Notes: generated by a model from the letters alone, not told the origin. DNA of 64,000 bases from Neisseria sicca 4320 (GCF_000193735.1 NZ_AEPF01000010.1:1-64000), one strand, 5' to 3'. Positions 9,786 through 19,834 are shown, counted from the stretch's first letter. Program-made: numbers and translations.

Positions 9786-9800
9786 GTTCTGATTATCCTT

Positions 9801-11237
9801 TTAAAAGTCGGCGTAAATAAAGCCTGGGATGCCCGACGGCGCCAATACGATAATTAGCACCAACGCCAGCGTCAGCGGTATAAACCAAAGCCACATCGGC
9901 ATTTTTTCCAACACCGTCACCGCGCCGTCAAACAGGCGAAGCAAATACGGGTAGAGTAAAATCATCAGACCAAACGCGGCAAGCAACAGGATATCCGCCT
10001 GCTTTGGAGCCGCCCACCCCGATTCGTTGGCGAACAAGGCATCAAAAACCATCTGCGTATCGGCGAGGCTGCTTGTGTTGAACACGACGAAAGTGAAGCA
10101 GACGAAATGGAAAGTGACGAACCAGGCAAGCGGACGCAAGATTTTCAGACGACGTGAACCGTCCCGACCGAATATCTTGTCGCCGCAGTTGAGCAAAATT
10201 AATGCCACGCCGTGCAGCGCGCCCCAAAGCAGGAAATTCCAGCCGTAGCCGTGCCAAACGCCTGACAACACCATCGCCAGCAACAAGTTGAACTGCGTCA
10301 GGACGAAGCCGTGTTTGTTGCCGCCCAAAGGAATATAAATATAGTCGCGTATCCAAGTGGAAAGGCTGATGTGCCAACGGTTCCAGAAGTCGCGGATATT
10401 GAACGCGCGCAGCGGTGCGGCAAAGTTTTTCGGCAGGCGGAAACCGAGCAGCATCGCCATCCCGATAACCAAATCCGAATAGCCTGAAAAATCAAAGAAA
10501 AGCTGGAAAGTATAGCCGTACACACCCGACAACACGCCCCAGCCGTCAAACTGGGCGGGATTCTCGAAAACAGGCGATACCCAGCCTTCTCCCAGCGCGC
10601 CCGCCAACCACCATTTCTTTGCAATGCCGAGCAAAATCAAGCACACCGCCAGCGCGGGGCGCACCAATGCGCGCGGTTCGGCAGTCCGAATCTGCGCCAA
10701 AGCCCCCGCCTGTTCGCCGTCTATGCTTTTAAACGCCGCCGCGCGGATAATCGGTCCGGAAGTAATCGTTGGGAAAAAGCTCAAATGCAGCAGCAACTCA
10801 TGCCACGCAAACCGGTCGCCCATCGGATGACGGCAGCAGTACACCAAATAAGCCAAAGATTGAAACGTGTAATAAGACAGCCCCAAAGGCATCAAGATAT
10901 CGACAATCTCGCTCTGCCCCGTGTATTGGCGGATAAACGGGCGGAAAAAATCGAAATATTTGAAGAAACACAATACCGCCAAAGCCGACGCTATGCCGAA
11001 GCCCAGCCAAAATTTCCGCACGTTTTCCTTTTCAGACGACATCAAAAGAGCAAGCAGATGCACGCAGGACGAATAGCAGGCAATCACAGCGGCAAAGATG
11101 GGATTCAAGTGATACAGCCAACCCATACCCGCCAGCAGAAGCAAAACATTCTGCACCGACGGCATACGGAAAAATGCCCAATAAAGAGGCAGAAAAGCAA
11201 TAAAAAATACTGCGAATTCAATCGACAGCAACGGCAT
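9801..11237 (-). CDS. patA: Peptidoglycan O-acetyl transporter/acyltransferase PatA (MBOAT family)
   Basis: 478 residues with about ten membrane segments. The MBOAT signature is present: FNIRDFWNRWHISLSTWIRDYIYIPLGG, then the invariant His in VLSGVWHGYGWNFLLWG. It moves acetyl groups from the cytoplasm to the periplasm for PatB. It is related to AlgI and DltB, but here it sits with two SGNH proteins, which fits peptidoglycan O-acetylation. The start at 11237 has AAGGAA upstream. It is the first gene of the cluster. Confidence 0.9.
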   Translation of the reverse strand: MPLLSIEFAVFFIAFLPLYWAFFRMPSVQNVLLLLAGMGWLYHLNPIFAAVIACYSSCVHLLALLMSSEKENVRKFWLGFGIASALAVLCFFKYFDFFRPFIRQYTGQSEIVDILMPLGLSYYTFQSLAYLVYCCRHPMGDRFAWHELLLHLSFFPTITSGPIIRAAAFKSIDGEQAGALAQIRTAEPRALVRPALAVCLILLGIAKKWWLAGALGEGWVSPVFENPAQFDGWGVLSGVYGYTFQLFFDFSGYSDLVIGMAMLLGFRLPKNFAAPLRAFNIRDFWNRWHISLSTWIRDYIYIPLGGNKHGFVLTQFNLLLAMVLSGVWHGYGWNFLLWGALHGVALILLNCGDKIFGRDGSRRLKILRPLAWFVTFHFVCFTFVVFNTSSLADTQMVFDALFANESGWAAPKQADILLLAAFGLMILLYPYLLRLFDGAVTVLEKMPMWLWFIPLTLALVLIIVLAPSGIPGFIYADF

Positions 11238-11494
11238 AAATGTTCCTTGAAATTTTTATTATTCAGACGACCCGAAATATAGGTTTGGCAACTTGAAATA
11301 AAACCATGCATTGTAAATAAGTGTTCGAATCTATACAACTAACGTTAATCTGAAAAAATAACCGTTCGTCAAAAGGATAGGCAACTAAAGCGTTTGCACA
11401 TGGCATCATTTTATTTATAATTATTTTACATATAAATACCTATCCCATCGGGAAAGAGCGATGCCTGAGTCTCTCTTAAAGTATTATGTAAATA
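11238..11494. other. Intergenic region between patA and glgP without a gene
   Basis: It probably contains the patA promoter. One near-DUS lies at about 11262. An AT-rich stretch fills 11395-11455. I see no coding potential. Confidence 0.5.
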
Positions 11495-11530
11495 AAAACA
11501 GCCGATACCTTCCTGTATCGGCTGTTTTGT
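11495..11530 (-). terminator. Terminator after glgP
   Basis: AAAACAGCCGATAC (11495-11508) and GTATCGGCTGTTTT (11515-11528) form a perfect 14-bp stem with a 6-base loop, immediately beyond the glgP stop. Confidence 0.9.
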
Positions 11531-11553
11531 TTACCGCTTCATTCATATCGGCC

Positions 11554-14034
11554 TTACTGGTGTTTGGGCAGCTCTTTCAAAGTGAGCGGCTGGATGTACC
11601 AAATATCGCGGCAGTAGTCGGCGATGGATCGGTCGGACGAGAAGAAGCCCATATTGGCGATGTTGATCAACGCGGATTTTCGCCATGCGGCAACATCGCG
11701 GTAGTGTTCGTCCGCTTTGTATTGCGTGTCGATGTAACTGCGGAAATCTGCCATCAGTTGATAGAAATCGCCGTAAGGTTGCAGGACGTCGTTGTAGCGG
11801 TTCGGCTCTTCAGGGGAGAATGTACCGTTGCTGATTTGGTTGACGACGCGGCGCAGGTCGTTGTCGCGCTCGATGTAGCTTAACGGGTCGTAACCGTTGC
11901 GGCGGATTTCTTCCACTTGCTCGACGGTGTTACCGAAGATGAAACAATTGTCCGCGCCGACCTTTTCCAGAATTTCGACGTTTGCGCCGTCCAGCGTACC
12001 CATGCAGAGTGCGCCGTTGAGTGCGAATTTCATGTTGCTGGTGCCCGATGCCTCCGTACCTGCCAGTGAGATTTGTTCGTGCAAATCGGCGGCGGGAATG
12101 ATGATTTGGGCGAGGCTGACGCTGTAATTAGGGATATAGACGACTTTAATCAGGTCGCGGATACGTTCGTCGTTGTTGATGGTTTTTGCTACATCGTTAA
12201 TCAGGCGGATGATTTTTTTCGCCATATAGTAAGCGGATGCGGCTTTACCGGAGAAGATGAAGACACGCGGTTGCCAGTCGAAATCCGGGTTTTCCAGGAT
12301 TTTGTTGTAGCGGTCGACGATGTGCATCAAATTCAATGCTTGGCGTTTGTATTCGTGGATGCGTTTGATTTGGATGTCAAACAATGCGTCCGTGTTCACC
12401 TTGATACCCAATTCGGTTTCGATGTATTTGGCGAGGCGTTCTTTGGCGGCTTTTTTCACTGCACCGAATTCCGCCTGTACGCTTGCATCGTCAACTTTTT
12501 CGTTGAGCTTGGTCAGATTGTCCAAATGCAGACGCCAGTCTTGTTCGCCCAAGTGTTTATCGAGGAAACGGGTCAATTCGGGATTGGCGATGTTGATCCA
12601 GCGGCGCGGGGTCACGCCGTTGGTTACGTTGGTAAAGCGTTCGGGGAACACTTTGGCAAAGTCGGCGAAAATGGAAGTCGTCATCAGGTCGGAGTGGATT
12701 TTCGCTACGCCGTTGACTTTGTGCGAACCGATGACCGCCAGCCATGCCATGCGGACGCGGCGGCCGTGGGTCTCATCGATGATGGATACGCGGCGGACGA
12801 AGTCGTCGTCGAAGTTGCCGATGGCGCGCAGGGCGTTCAGGAAGTAGGCGTTGATTTCAAAGATGATGTCCAAATGACGCGGCAGCAGGCGGCCCATCAA
12901 ATCAACCGGCCAAGTTTCCAAGGCTTCGCTCATCAGGGTGTGGTTGGTGTAAGAGAAAATCTTGCAGCACATATTCCATGCTTCGGTCCACGCGATGCCT
13001 TCTTCGTCAATCAAGATGCGCATCAACTCGGGAATCGCCAGTACGGGGTGGGTATCGTTCAAGTGGATGGCGACTTTGTCGGCAAGGTTTTTAATGCTGG
13101 GGAAACGGCATTTGTGGCGCGCTACGATGTCTTGTACGGATGCGGAAACAAGGAAATATTCCTGTTTCAGGCGCAATTCGCGACCGCTGTCGGTGGAGTC
13201 GTTCGGATAGAGGACGCGCGAGATGTTTTCGTCGCTGTTTTGCGCACGGACTGCGGAAGCGTAATCGCCGCGGTTGAAGTCTGCCAAATCAAAGCGGTTG
13301 CCGGCGTGTGCCGTCCACAGCCGCAACGGGTTGGCGACGTCACCGCCGTAGCCGGGGATAATCTCATCGTATGCCATCGCAGAAATTTCTTCGCTTGGAT
13401 GCCATTCTTTTTTATCACCCATATTGATGACTTGTCCGCCGAAGCTGACGGCGTATTGTTTGTTCGGACGGCCGATTTGCCATGCCAAATCTTGGTCGAG
13501 CCATAAATCGGGTTTTTCGACCTGCTGGCCGTCCACGATTTCTTGTTTGAACATACCGTATTGATAGCGGATGCCGTAGCCCATGGCGGGAATGCGCAAG
13601 GTGGCGAGCGAGTCGAGGAAGCAGGCAGCCAAGCGACCCAAACCGCCGTTGCCCAAGCCGGGGTCTTGTTCTTGTTCGCAGACATCGGCGAACTCTTTGC
13701 CCAATTGTTTGAACGCCTCTTCAAATTCGGCATAAACGCCTTCGTTAATCAAAGCGTTGACGAAGGCGCGTCCCAACAGGAATTCCATGGAAAGGTAGTA
13801 AACCATGCGTTTGCCGTTGTCGATGTGGGCGCGGCGGGTTTGCAGGAAGTCTTCGGCAATCAGGTCGCGCGCGGCGAGCATGGCGGCGTTGAGCCATTGG
13901 TGTTCGGTCGCCTCTTTCGGATCGACGCCCAAAATGAAAATCAATTTATAGACAATGGACTTGCGGATGGTTTCGGCATCCGGTTTCGGCATGACATAAT
14001 CAAAACCTGAAATGGGTTGTTTTTTCTTAGCCAT
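11554..14034 (-). CDS. glgP: Glycogen phosphorylase
   Basis: 826 residues, typical for GT35 phosphorylases. It releases glucose-1-phosphate from alpha-1,4-glucan ends. The pyridoxal-phosphate lysine lies in EASGTSNMKFALNGA near residue 669. Other conserved blocks are GNGGLGRLAACFLDSLATL, HLNDTHP and NVTNGVTPRRW. The ATG at 14034 has GAAAGG upstream. It lies next to glgX on the same strand, about 200 bases apart, forming a glycogen breakdown locus. No glgA, glgB or glgC is in the window. Confidence 0.96.
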   Translation of the reverse strand: MAKKKQPISGFDYVMPKPDAETIRKSIVYKLIFILGVDPKEATEHQWLNAAMLAARDLIAEDFLQTRRAHIDNGKRMVYYLSMEFLLGRAFVNALINEGVYAEFEEAFKQLGKEFADVCEQEQDPGLGNGGLGRLAACFLDSLATLRIPAMGYGIRYQYGMFKQEIVDGQQVEKPDLWLDQDLAWQIGRPNKQYAVSFGGQVINMGDKKEWHPSEEISAMAYDEIIPGYGGDVANPLRLWTAHAGNRFDLADFNRGDYASAVRAQNSDENISRVLYPNDSTDSGRELRLKQEYFLVSASVQDIVARHKCRFPSIKNLADKVAIHLNDTHPVLAIPELMRILIDEEGIAWTEAWNMCCKIFSYTNHTLMSEALETWPVDLMGRLLPRHLDIIFEINAYFLNALRAIGNFDDDFVRRVSIIDETHGRRVRMAWLAVIGSHKVNGVAKIHSDLMTTSIFADFAKVFPERFTNVTNGVTPRRWINIANPELTRFLDKHLGEQDWRLHLDNLTKLNEKVDDASVQAEFGAVKKAAKERLAKYIETELGIKVNTDALFDIQIKRIHEYKRQALNLMHIVDRYNKILENPDFDWQPRVFIFSGKAASAYYMAKKIIRLINDVAKTINNDERIRDLIKVVYIPNYSVSLAQIIIPAADLHEQISLAGTEASGTSNMKFALNGALCMGTLDGANVEILEKVGADNCFIFGNTVEQVEEIRRNGYDPLSYIERDNDLRRVVNQISNGTFSPEEPNRYNDVLQPYGDFYQLMADFRSYIDTQYKADEHYRDVAAWRKSALINIANMGFFSSDRSIADYCRDIWYIQPLTLKELPKHQ

Positions 14035-14239
14035 GATAGCCTTTCTCTGTTGAGGATGGGGTGATGAAGCGGGGGAATTTGTATCTTTTGGCGGTCTGAG
14101 GTCGTCTGAAAAGCCGTATGCCTTTATGTTCCGTTAAGCAAGTCAATCAAGTAAATTTATTACTAATCCCCAGCATTATAACTGAGACATCATGAATAAC
14201 AGGTTTATCTCTTAAAAACATCTCGCTAACTAAAAAGTA

Positions 14240-16240
14240 TTATTTATCCGGCGATGCGTTTGTACGATGCAAAACCCAAATACCCATATGTTCGACTGTC
14301 AGCTTGCCATCTGTATTGTAATTAAACTTCTCAGATGGTACGCAAGAAAGCTGCCAACTTCCTTGAGGCAGGTTAAATATTTGTCGACTACGTTTGGCGT
14401 TGATCAACAGTAGCCACTCATCGTCCAGCACAATCTGCATAGCTTTTGCGCTGCGATTGTGCCAGCAAAGCTCGCCCATCGGTTCGCCTTCTGCATTGAG
14501 CCAGCCGACACGCTCTTTTTCCCACCAGACGTCATCACCCAGTAATTTAATTTCTTGCCGCAGGCGGATTAATTCGCGCGTATAGTTTTGCAACGCCTCA
14601 TCCGCCTGATGCCAATCCAGCCAAGTTATCGGGTTGTCCTGACAATAGCTGTTGTTGTTGCCCTGTTGGCTGTTGCCAAACTCGTCACCCGCCAGCAGCA
14701 TGGGCGTGCCGTTGGCAAGGAACAGCGAGGCAAGCAAGGCTTTGGCGGTGCAGGAACGGTCTTCCAAAACCGCCGCATCTTCGGTTTCGCCTTCGATGCC
14801 GTGGTTGTAGCTGATGTTTTCGTTATGCCCGTCGCGGTTGTCTTCGCCGTTGGCGTGGTTGTGTTTTTCGTTGTAACTGACCAAATCACGCAACGTGAAA
14901 CCATCGTGTGCGGTGATGAAATTGATGCTGGCAGAAGGATGGCGGCCGCTGTGGTTGAAAATATCAGACGACCCCGCCAGACGTTCGGCAAACGCGCCCA
15001 AATTGCCGCTTTCCCACACCCAAAACGCACGCATATCGTCGCGGAAACGTCCGTTCCACTCGGCAAAAGGCTGCGGGAAATTGCCCAAGTGATAGCCGCC
15101 TTCGCCGATGTCCCACGCCTCGACAATTAATTTGCAGCGTGCCAACACGGGGTCTTGGTAAATCACCTGAAAAAAACGTCCGTAAGCCTGAAAATCGGGT
15201 TCGCGCCCCAATACCGTTCCCAAGTCGAAGCGGAAACCGTCCACATGAAATGTTTCCGCCCAATAGCGCAAGCTGTCCGCCGCCCAACGGGTTACGTCGC
15301 GGCGGACGATGTTCAACGTATTGCCGCAGCCCGACCAATTTTCATAGCTGCCATCGGGCTTCAGCCAATACCACAAAGCATTGTCTATGCCGCGCTGGCA
15401 CAGCATCGGGCCTTTTTCATCCTGTTCGGCGGTATGGTTGTACACGACATCCAAAATCACTTCCAAACCTGCTTGGTGCAAGGTTTTGACGGCTTGTTTG
15501 AACTCCTCCGCAGCGCGTTCGGCATCTGCGGCATAAGACGGCTCGACGGCAAAATGAGAATAAGTGTTGTAGCCCCAATAATTGCTCAAGCCCATTTTTT
15601 GCAGGTGGTATTCGTCCAAATGCTGGTGTACCGGCAGCAGCTCGACGGCGGTCACGCCCAAATTTTTCAAATAATCAATCACGCGCGGATCGGTCAGCGC
15701 TTGATACGTTCCCGCGTGTTCCAAATCGGGGAACTGCTTGGTAAATCCTTTCACATGGGCTTCATACACTATTGTCCTACCCCACGGATGGTTCGGACGG
15801 CACTCGCCGCCCCAATCAAAATCATCGTCGCCCACTACCACGCTTTTGGGCACCATCGCCGCATTGTCCCGCTCGTCTTCCGGACGAAACCACGCCATTT
15901 CTTCATCGTCCCGGTAACTCGGCTTGCCGTCGATTTTTTTGGAATACGGGTCAATTAACAATTTGTTCGAATTGAAACATGAGCCGCCCGGTGCATCAGC
16001 GCGTCCGTAAACACGAAAACCATACTGCTGACCTGCTCCGACCTCCGGCACAAAGCCGTAAAACACCGACCCGCGCCGCGAAGGCATTTCCAAACGGGTT
16101 TCCTTTCCCTTGTCAAAGAGACACAGCTCGACTTTTGCAGCATGGATGGAAAACAGCGCAAAATTCGCGCCTTCCTCAGTCAGCGACACGCCCATCGGAT
16201 AAGGCGCACCTTCTTCAATGCGCCATGTTTTGGTTTTCAT
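14240..16240 (-). CDS. glgX: Glycogen debranching enzyme GlgX (GH13, isoamylase type)
   Basis: 666 residues. It hydrolyses alpha-1,6 branches of phosphorylase limit dextrin. The N-terminal CBM48-like part is followed by the GH13 barrel: DVVYNHTAEQ, GFRFDLGT (nucleophile Asp near 337), VEAWDIGEGGYHLG (acid/base Glu near 373) and TAHDGFTLRDLV (near 445). Start at 16240 with AGGA upstream. Its pairing with glgP fits joint degradation of stored glycogen. Confidence 0.94.
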   Translation of the reverse strand: MKTKTWRIEEGAPYPMGVSLTEEGANFALFSIHAAKVELCLFDKGKETRLEMPSRRGSVFYGFVPEVGAGQQYGFRVYGRADAPGGSCFNSNKLLIDPYSKKIDGKPSYRDDEEMAWFRPEDERDNAAMVPKSVVVGDDDFDWGGECRPNHPWGRTIVYEAHVKGFTKQFPDLEHAGTYQALTDPRVIDYLKNLGVTAVELLPVHQHLDEYHLQKMGLSNYWGYNTYSHFAVEPSYAADAERAAEEFKQAVKTLHQAGLEVILDVVYNHTAEQDEKGPMLCQRGIDNALWYWLKPDGSYENWSGCGNTLNIVRRDVTRWAADSLRYWAETFHVDGFRFDLGTVLGREPDFQAYGRFFQVIYQDPVLARCKLIVEAWDIGEGGYHLGNFPQPFAEWNGRFRDDMRAFWVWESGNLGAFAERLAGSSDIFNHSGRHPSASINFITAHDGFTLRDLVSYNEKHNHANGEDNRDGHNENISYNHGIEGETEDAAVLEDRSCTAKALLASLFLANGTPMLLAGDEFGNSQQGNNNSYCQDNPITWLDWHQADEALQNYTRELIRLRQEIKLLGDDVWWEKERVGWLNAEGEPMGELCWHNRSAKAMQIVLDDEWLLLINAKRSRQIFNLPQGSWQLSCVPSEKFNYNTDGKLTVEHMGIWVLHRTNASPDK

Positions 16241-16322
16241 TTTGTTTGTCCTGATTTGATGGAAACGCTTCGGGCTGCGCTTCCGGATAGGTATTCTTTT
16301 TATAGTGGTGATGCTTGAATGG

Positions 16323-16371
16323 AAAGAGGTCGTCTGAAAAACGAAATCCCGTTTTCAGACGACCTCTTTTA
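16323..16371 (-). terminator. DUS inverted-repeat terminator after the HlyD-type gene
   Basis: An AGAGGTCGTCTGAAAA-type arm near 16325 pairs with its complement around 16351-16369; both arms are uptake sequences. It lies downstream of the adaptor gene and could act in both directions. Confidence 0.8.
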
Positions 16372-16419
16372 GCCATAAACCTTTGTTTTCATATCAAGGC
16401 CGTCCGAATCCGTCAGATG

Positions 16420-17475
16420 CTAATTCGGCAACCTTACCGCCAGCTCGGCGGGCCATGTCCCTTTGTCGTCGGTTTTCACGAAACCGTTGCCCGTCAGCCC
16501 GCCTTTCAGCAGACGGTTGTATTTCACCGCCGTCTCGCGCGGCACTTGCAATTTCACTTTAAACATCAGCTTCGCGCGTTCATCGACCGTTTCCACCGAC
16601 TTGGGCGTAAATTGCGCGTCCGTCGCGATGAATTTGATTTTGGCGGGGAACACCGCATCAATGCCGTCCAAACGGATACGCGCCTCATCATTGACTTTCA
16701 GACGACTTATGCTGTCGGTCGGCAGAAAAATATTCATCGAAACATCGGCAGGATCAAGCAGGCTGACCACTTTCGAACCTGCCGCGACCACGTTGCCCGC
16801 TTCCGCAATGGTGTATTCCACCCTGCCCGCTATCGGCGCTCGGATATTCATATCATCGTTGGCGGATGTAGCCGATTTGACTGCCGCCCTCGCCTGTTCG
16901 ACACCGGCGCGCGCTTCCGCTTGCGCGGCGGCACTTTGCGCCACTGTCGCCCGCGCTTCGTCCCGCGCCGCTTCAGCCGCCTTGACCGCCGCAACAGCGC
17001 GCTCATAATCCGCCTGACGTTTGGTAACTTCCGATTGCGACACCAGCTGGTCGGCAAGCAATTTGCGCGCATTGTCCAGCTCCATTTTCGCCACGCGCAA
17101 CTGCTGCCTGTTCGCGTCCACATTCGCCTGAGCGCGCGCAACCGTCTGTTTCATCTGCGCTTCGGCAGCTTTGGCGCGACCGACCGCCTCCTCTTGGCGC
17201 AATTCCGCCGCCCTAGCCTCTTCCAAACGGCTGCTGCTGGTTTCAGACGACAGTTCCGCCAAAATATCGCCCTCTTTCACATCTGCGCCCTCTTCCACCA
17301 AAACCGCCTTCACCCGCCCCGGATACAGGCTGGCGACATCGATGCGGTTCAGCTCCAGCCGCCCGTTGGATTGCGCGATCCATGCAGGCAAAGTTTCTTT
17401 CTGGTTTTGAAGGACATACCACACGCCGCCCGCAACCATCGCGACGGTAAGAGAAGCAATAACAGCTTTTTTCAT
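16420..17475 (-). CDS. HlyD/YbhG-type periplasmic membrane-fusion adaptor
   Basis: 351 residues. An N-terminal signal or anchor (residues 1-20) precedes a split lipoyl domain: VASLYPGRVKAVLVEEGADVKEGD at the front and MNIRAPIAGRVEYTIAEAGNVV later. Between the halves lies a long Ala/Gln/Glu-rich coiled-coil hairpin (about residues 80-205). A beta-barrel domain follows. Such adaptors bridge an inner-membrane exporter and an outer-membrane channel. Unusually, no ABC or RND pump gene follows: downstream there is a terminator and then glgX. It is preceded by a TetR gene 20 bases away. Confidence 0.85.
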   Translation of the reverse strand: MKKAVIASLTVAMVAGGVWYVLQNQKETLPAWIAQSNGRLELNRIDVASLYPGRVKAVLVEEGADVKEGDILAELSSETSSSRLEEARAAELRQEEAVGRAKAAEAQMKQTVARAQANVDANRQQLRVAKMELDNARKLLADQLVSQSEVTKRQADYERAVAAVKAAEAARDEARATVAQSAAAQAEARAGVEQARAAVKSATSANDDMNIRAPIAGRVEYTIAEAGNVVAAGSKVVSLLDPADVSMNIFLPTDSISRLKVNDEARIRLDGIDAVFPAKIKFIATDAQFTPKSVETVDERAKLMFKVKLQVPRETAVKYNRLLKGGLTGNGFVKTDDKGTWPAELAVRLPN

Positions 17476-17495
17476 GTTGCGTTACACCTTAATCA

Positions 17496-18134
17496 TCAAA
17501 ACGGACGCGCCTTAGAGCGGTATTGCGGAAACAGCGCGGCAAACGCCCAATCTATCCTTTGGTGGATGGACGAATCGGTCAGCAAATCCTCATGCCGCCC
17601 GTTCATCTCATCGGTAAGTATCCCCAACATACGGTAACGCGTGTTCATAATCATCGGCGAGATGACCGCGCCGTTGAGAAACTCAAACTGATTCAACAAT
17701 TCCAATTCCGACACACCCTCCCTGCCGTCGCACGCCCTGATATGCCGGATCATCCCGTAGGCAAGCATCTTATGCTGCTTTTTTAACGCTTTGGTAATCA
17801 AATCCACGCCCTCTTCGCTGTCCAGCAGCATCCTGTGTATCCACGCCAAATGCTCCCGTATCGTAACCGCTAGCCGCCAGACAATCTGATACAGCCGCTC
17901 CGCATCTTCGATATTTTGGGCAAAATCGAACGACACCCGCCCCAAAGCCCGATTGCTGTACTCTATCAACATCGCCTTCACGAATTCGTCTTTATCGGCA
18001 AACATCCTGTTGAACGTTTCCAAATTCGAATTCAAATGCTCCGCGATCGCCTGCTCTGACAGCCGCTTGTAGCCGCATCTAGGATAAAAACAAATGCCTG
18101 CGGAAATAAATTGCGCACTGGTTACACCGTTCAT
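17496..18134 (-). CDS. TetR/AcrR-family transcriptional regulator
   Basis: 212 residues. The N-terminal helix-turn-helix reads GYKRLSEQAIAEHLNSNLETFNRMFADKDE, a TetR_N pattern, followed by an all-helical ligand domain. I chose the ATG at 18134 because GAGGTG sits six bases upstream; an alternative ATG at 18167 lacks a ribosome binding site. It probably controls itself and the adjoining adaptor gene. The Correia element just upstream may supply or alter its promoter. Confidence 0.78.
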   Translation of the reverse strand: MNGVTSAQFISAGICFYPRCGYKRLSEQAIAEHLNSNLETFNRMFADKDEFVKAMLIEYSNRALGRVSFDFAQNIEDAERLYQIVWRLAVTIREHLAWIHRMLLDSEEGVDLITKALKKQHKMLAYGMIRHIRACDGREGVSELELLNQFEFLNGAVISPMIMNTRYRMLGILTDEMNGRHEDLLTDSSIHQRIDWAFAALFPQYRSKARPF

Positions 18135-18211
18135 TATCTTCACCTCATCTGCCTGTATTGTTGTCATAGGACAAATATCCAAGACTCAAATGAAACAAAA
18201 ATCTTCTGAAA

Positions 18212-18368
18212 TATAGTGGATTAACTTTAAACCAGTACGGCGTTGCCTCGCCTTAGCTCAAAGAGAACGATTCTCTAAGGTGCTGAAGCACCAAGTGAAT
18301 CGGTTCCGTACTATCTGTACTGTCTGCGGCTTCGTCGCCTTGTCTTGATTTAAAGTTAATCCACTATA
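18212..18368. repeat. Correia repeat enclosed element (CREE)
   Basis: 157 bases bounded by TATAGTGGATTAAC and its inverted copy, with the internal blocks (TCTCTAAGGTGCTGAAGCAC, GGCTTCGTCGCCTTG) of full-length Correia elements. These neisserial miniature elements can carry promoters at their ends and are RNase III targets. It lies about 80 bases upstream of the tetR start. Confidence 0.95.
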
Positions 18369-18688
18369 TCAGGCTGTCTGCGGACGCTGCCGTCAACCGT
18401 CAACGCATCATCCGCCCCCTGCCCGATACAAATGCCAACCCACTGTTATTTTATAAAACACGCAAAACGCCCCGACTCAATCATCCTGTCTGATTTTTTA
18501 TTTCACTATATAACAAACCGCCCCCGCCTTCAATGCAGCCAAGCCCCCAATCATCATTAAAATCCGATAGTTAAATTTGTTTTAAGAGGATATGGGTCGT
18601 CTGAAAAAACGGTTTCAAACGATTTGAAGGCAAGCACCAAAATAAATAAACGCCTTATCAATATCTGAATGTTTGGAAGTAACTATAA
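18369..18688. other. Intergenic region without a recognisable gene
   Basis: About 320 bases between the Correia element and the trpD terminator. The composition is mixed and there is an AT-rich stretch. I see no ORF with a start signal and no RNA fold I can name. Confidence 0.5.
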
Positions 18689-18729
18689 AAAATCGTCTGA
18701 AAACTAACTTCCCGTTTTCAGACGACCTT
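18689..18729 (-). terminator. DUS-type terminator after trpD
   Basis: AATCGTCTGAAAAC (from 18691) pairs with GTTTTCAGACGACCTT (18714-18729) with one mismatch, directly beyond the trpD stop. Confidence 0.8.
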
Positions 18730-18732
18730 TGC

Positions 18733-19767
18733 TCATTCTTTAGCAAATTGCTGCGTAAAGCGGATAAATTCTTCTTTTTTCGCTTTTGCCTTGCCCGAAT
18801 CGATGGCTGCTTCGGCAGCTTTGACACCGTCCGCCAACGAAGGCACGACATTGCCGGCATAAAGCGCGGCGGCGGCGTTGAGCAGGACGATGTCGCGTGC
18901 CGCACCATGTTTGCCGCTCAACACTTCATCCATTTTCTCCAACGATTCTTGCGCGTTGGCGACTTTGATTTCGTCCAAATCGCGGCGGATTTCAATGCCG
19001 AAATCGGCGGGGCTGATGTCGTATTCGCAGATTTCTCCGTCTTTCAGCTCGGCAACGCGAGTTTTGCCGGTCAGCGTGATTTCGTCCAAACCGCCTTCGC
19101 CGCACACGACCAAAACGTGTTTGGAACCAAGCTGTTTCAATACGCGCGACAGGATACCGCATAAGTCGATGTGAAACACGCCCAAGAGCTGGTTCGGCGC
19201 ACCGGCAGGGTTGGTCAGCGGGCCTAAGATATTGAAGATACTTCTAAACCCGAGCGAACGGCGCACGGGCGCGACGTGGCGCATCGCGCTGTGATGGTTT
19301 TGGGCAAACATAAAGCCCAAGCCTGTTTGACGGATGCTTTCGGAGACTTGCTCCGGCGTAATGTTCAACACCGCGCCCATCTGCTCCATCACGTCCGCCG
19401 CGCCGCTGGACGAGGAAACGGAACGCCCGCCGTGTTTGGCGACTTTCGCGCCCGCCGCTGCCGCGACAAACATGGAAGTCGTGGAAATATTGAAGGTTTT
19501 TGCGCCGTCTCCGCCCGTACCGACAATATCGACGAGGTCGTCTGAATTTTCCAGCGGCACTTTGGCGGCAAATTCGCGCATCACGGCGGCGGCGGCGGTG
19601 ATTTCCGATACGGTTTCGACTTTAATCCGCAATCCGGTCAAAATAGCGGCGATTTGTTCGGGCGGCACCTGCCCGCTCATAATCTGGCGCATCAGGTCGG
19701 TCATTTCATCGTAAAACAATTCATTGTTGCTGATTAATCGTTCGATGGCTTGTTGCGGTGTAATCAT
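18733..19767 (-). CDS. trpD: Anthranilate phosphoribosyltransferase
   Basis: 344 residues. It joins anthranilate and PRPP in tryptophan synthesis. The PRPP-binding loop is GTGGDGAKTFNISTTS (about residues 85-100), followed by KHGGRSVSSSSGAADVMEQMG, which binds anthranilate. The ATG at 19767 has AAGGAT upstream. It follows trpG on the same strand, but a perfect DUS palindrome lies in the 67-base gap. Confidence 0.95.
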   Translation of the reverse strand: MITPQQAIERLISNNELFYDEMTDLMRQIMSGQVPPEQIAAILTGLRIKVETVSEITAAAAVMREFAAKVPLENSDDLVDIVGTGGDGAKTFNISTTSMFVAAAAGAKVAKHGGRSVSSSSGAADVMEQMGAVLNITPEQVSESIRQTGLGFMFAQNHHSAMRHVAPVRRSLGFRSIFNILGPLTNPAGAPNQLLGVFHIDLCGILSRVLKQLGSKHVLVVCGEGGLDEITLTGKTRVAELKDGEICEYDISPADFGIEIRRDLDEIKVANAQESLEKMDEVLSGKHGAARDIVLLNAAAALYAGNVVPSLADGVKAAEAAIDSGKAKAKKEEFIRFTQQFAKE

Positions 19768-19799
19768 GGTTCAATCCTTTTTACGGGTATTTTTACGTC

Positions 19800-19831
19800 A
19801 AACGTCGTCTGAAAATTTTCAGACGACGTTT
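19800..19831. terminator. Perfect DUS palindrome between trpG and trpD
   Basis: Two back-to-back uptake-sequence arms meet at 19815/19816 with no loop bases between them. It sits directly after the trpG stop codon and could attenuate readthrough into trpD. Confidence 0.7.
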
Positions 19832-19834
19832 GGT

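Noticed and set aside
12073..13506. 477-codon open frame opposite glgP
   Set aside because: Antisense shadow of glgP codons with no start signal and no family resemblance.
16315..17637. 440-codon open frame opposite the HlyD-type gene
   Set aside because: His/Arg/Phe-rich shadow frame spanning a terminator and two real genes.
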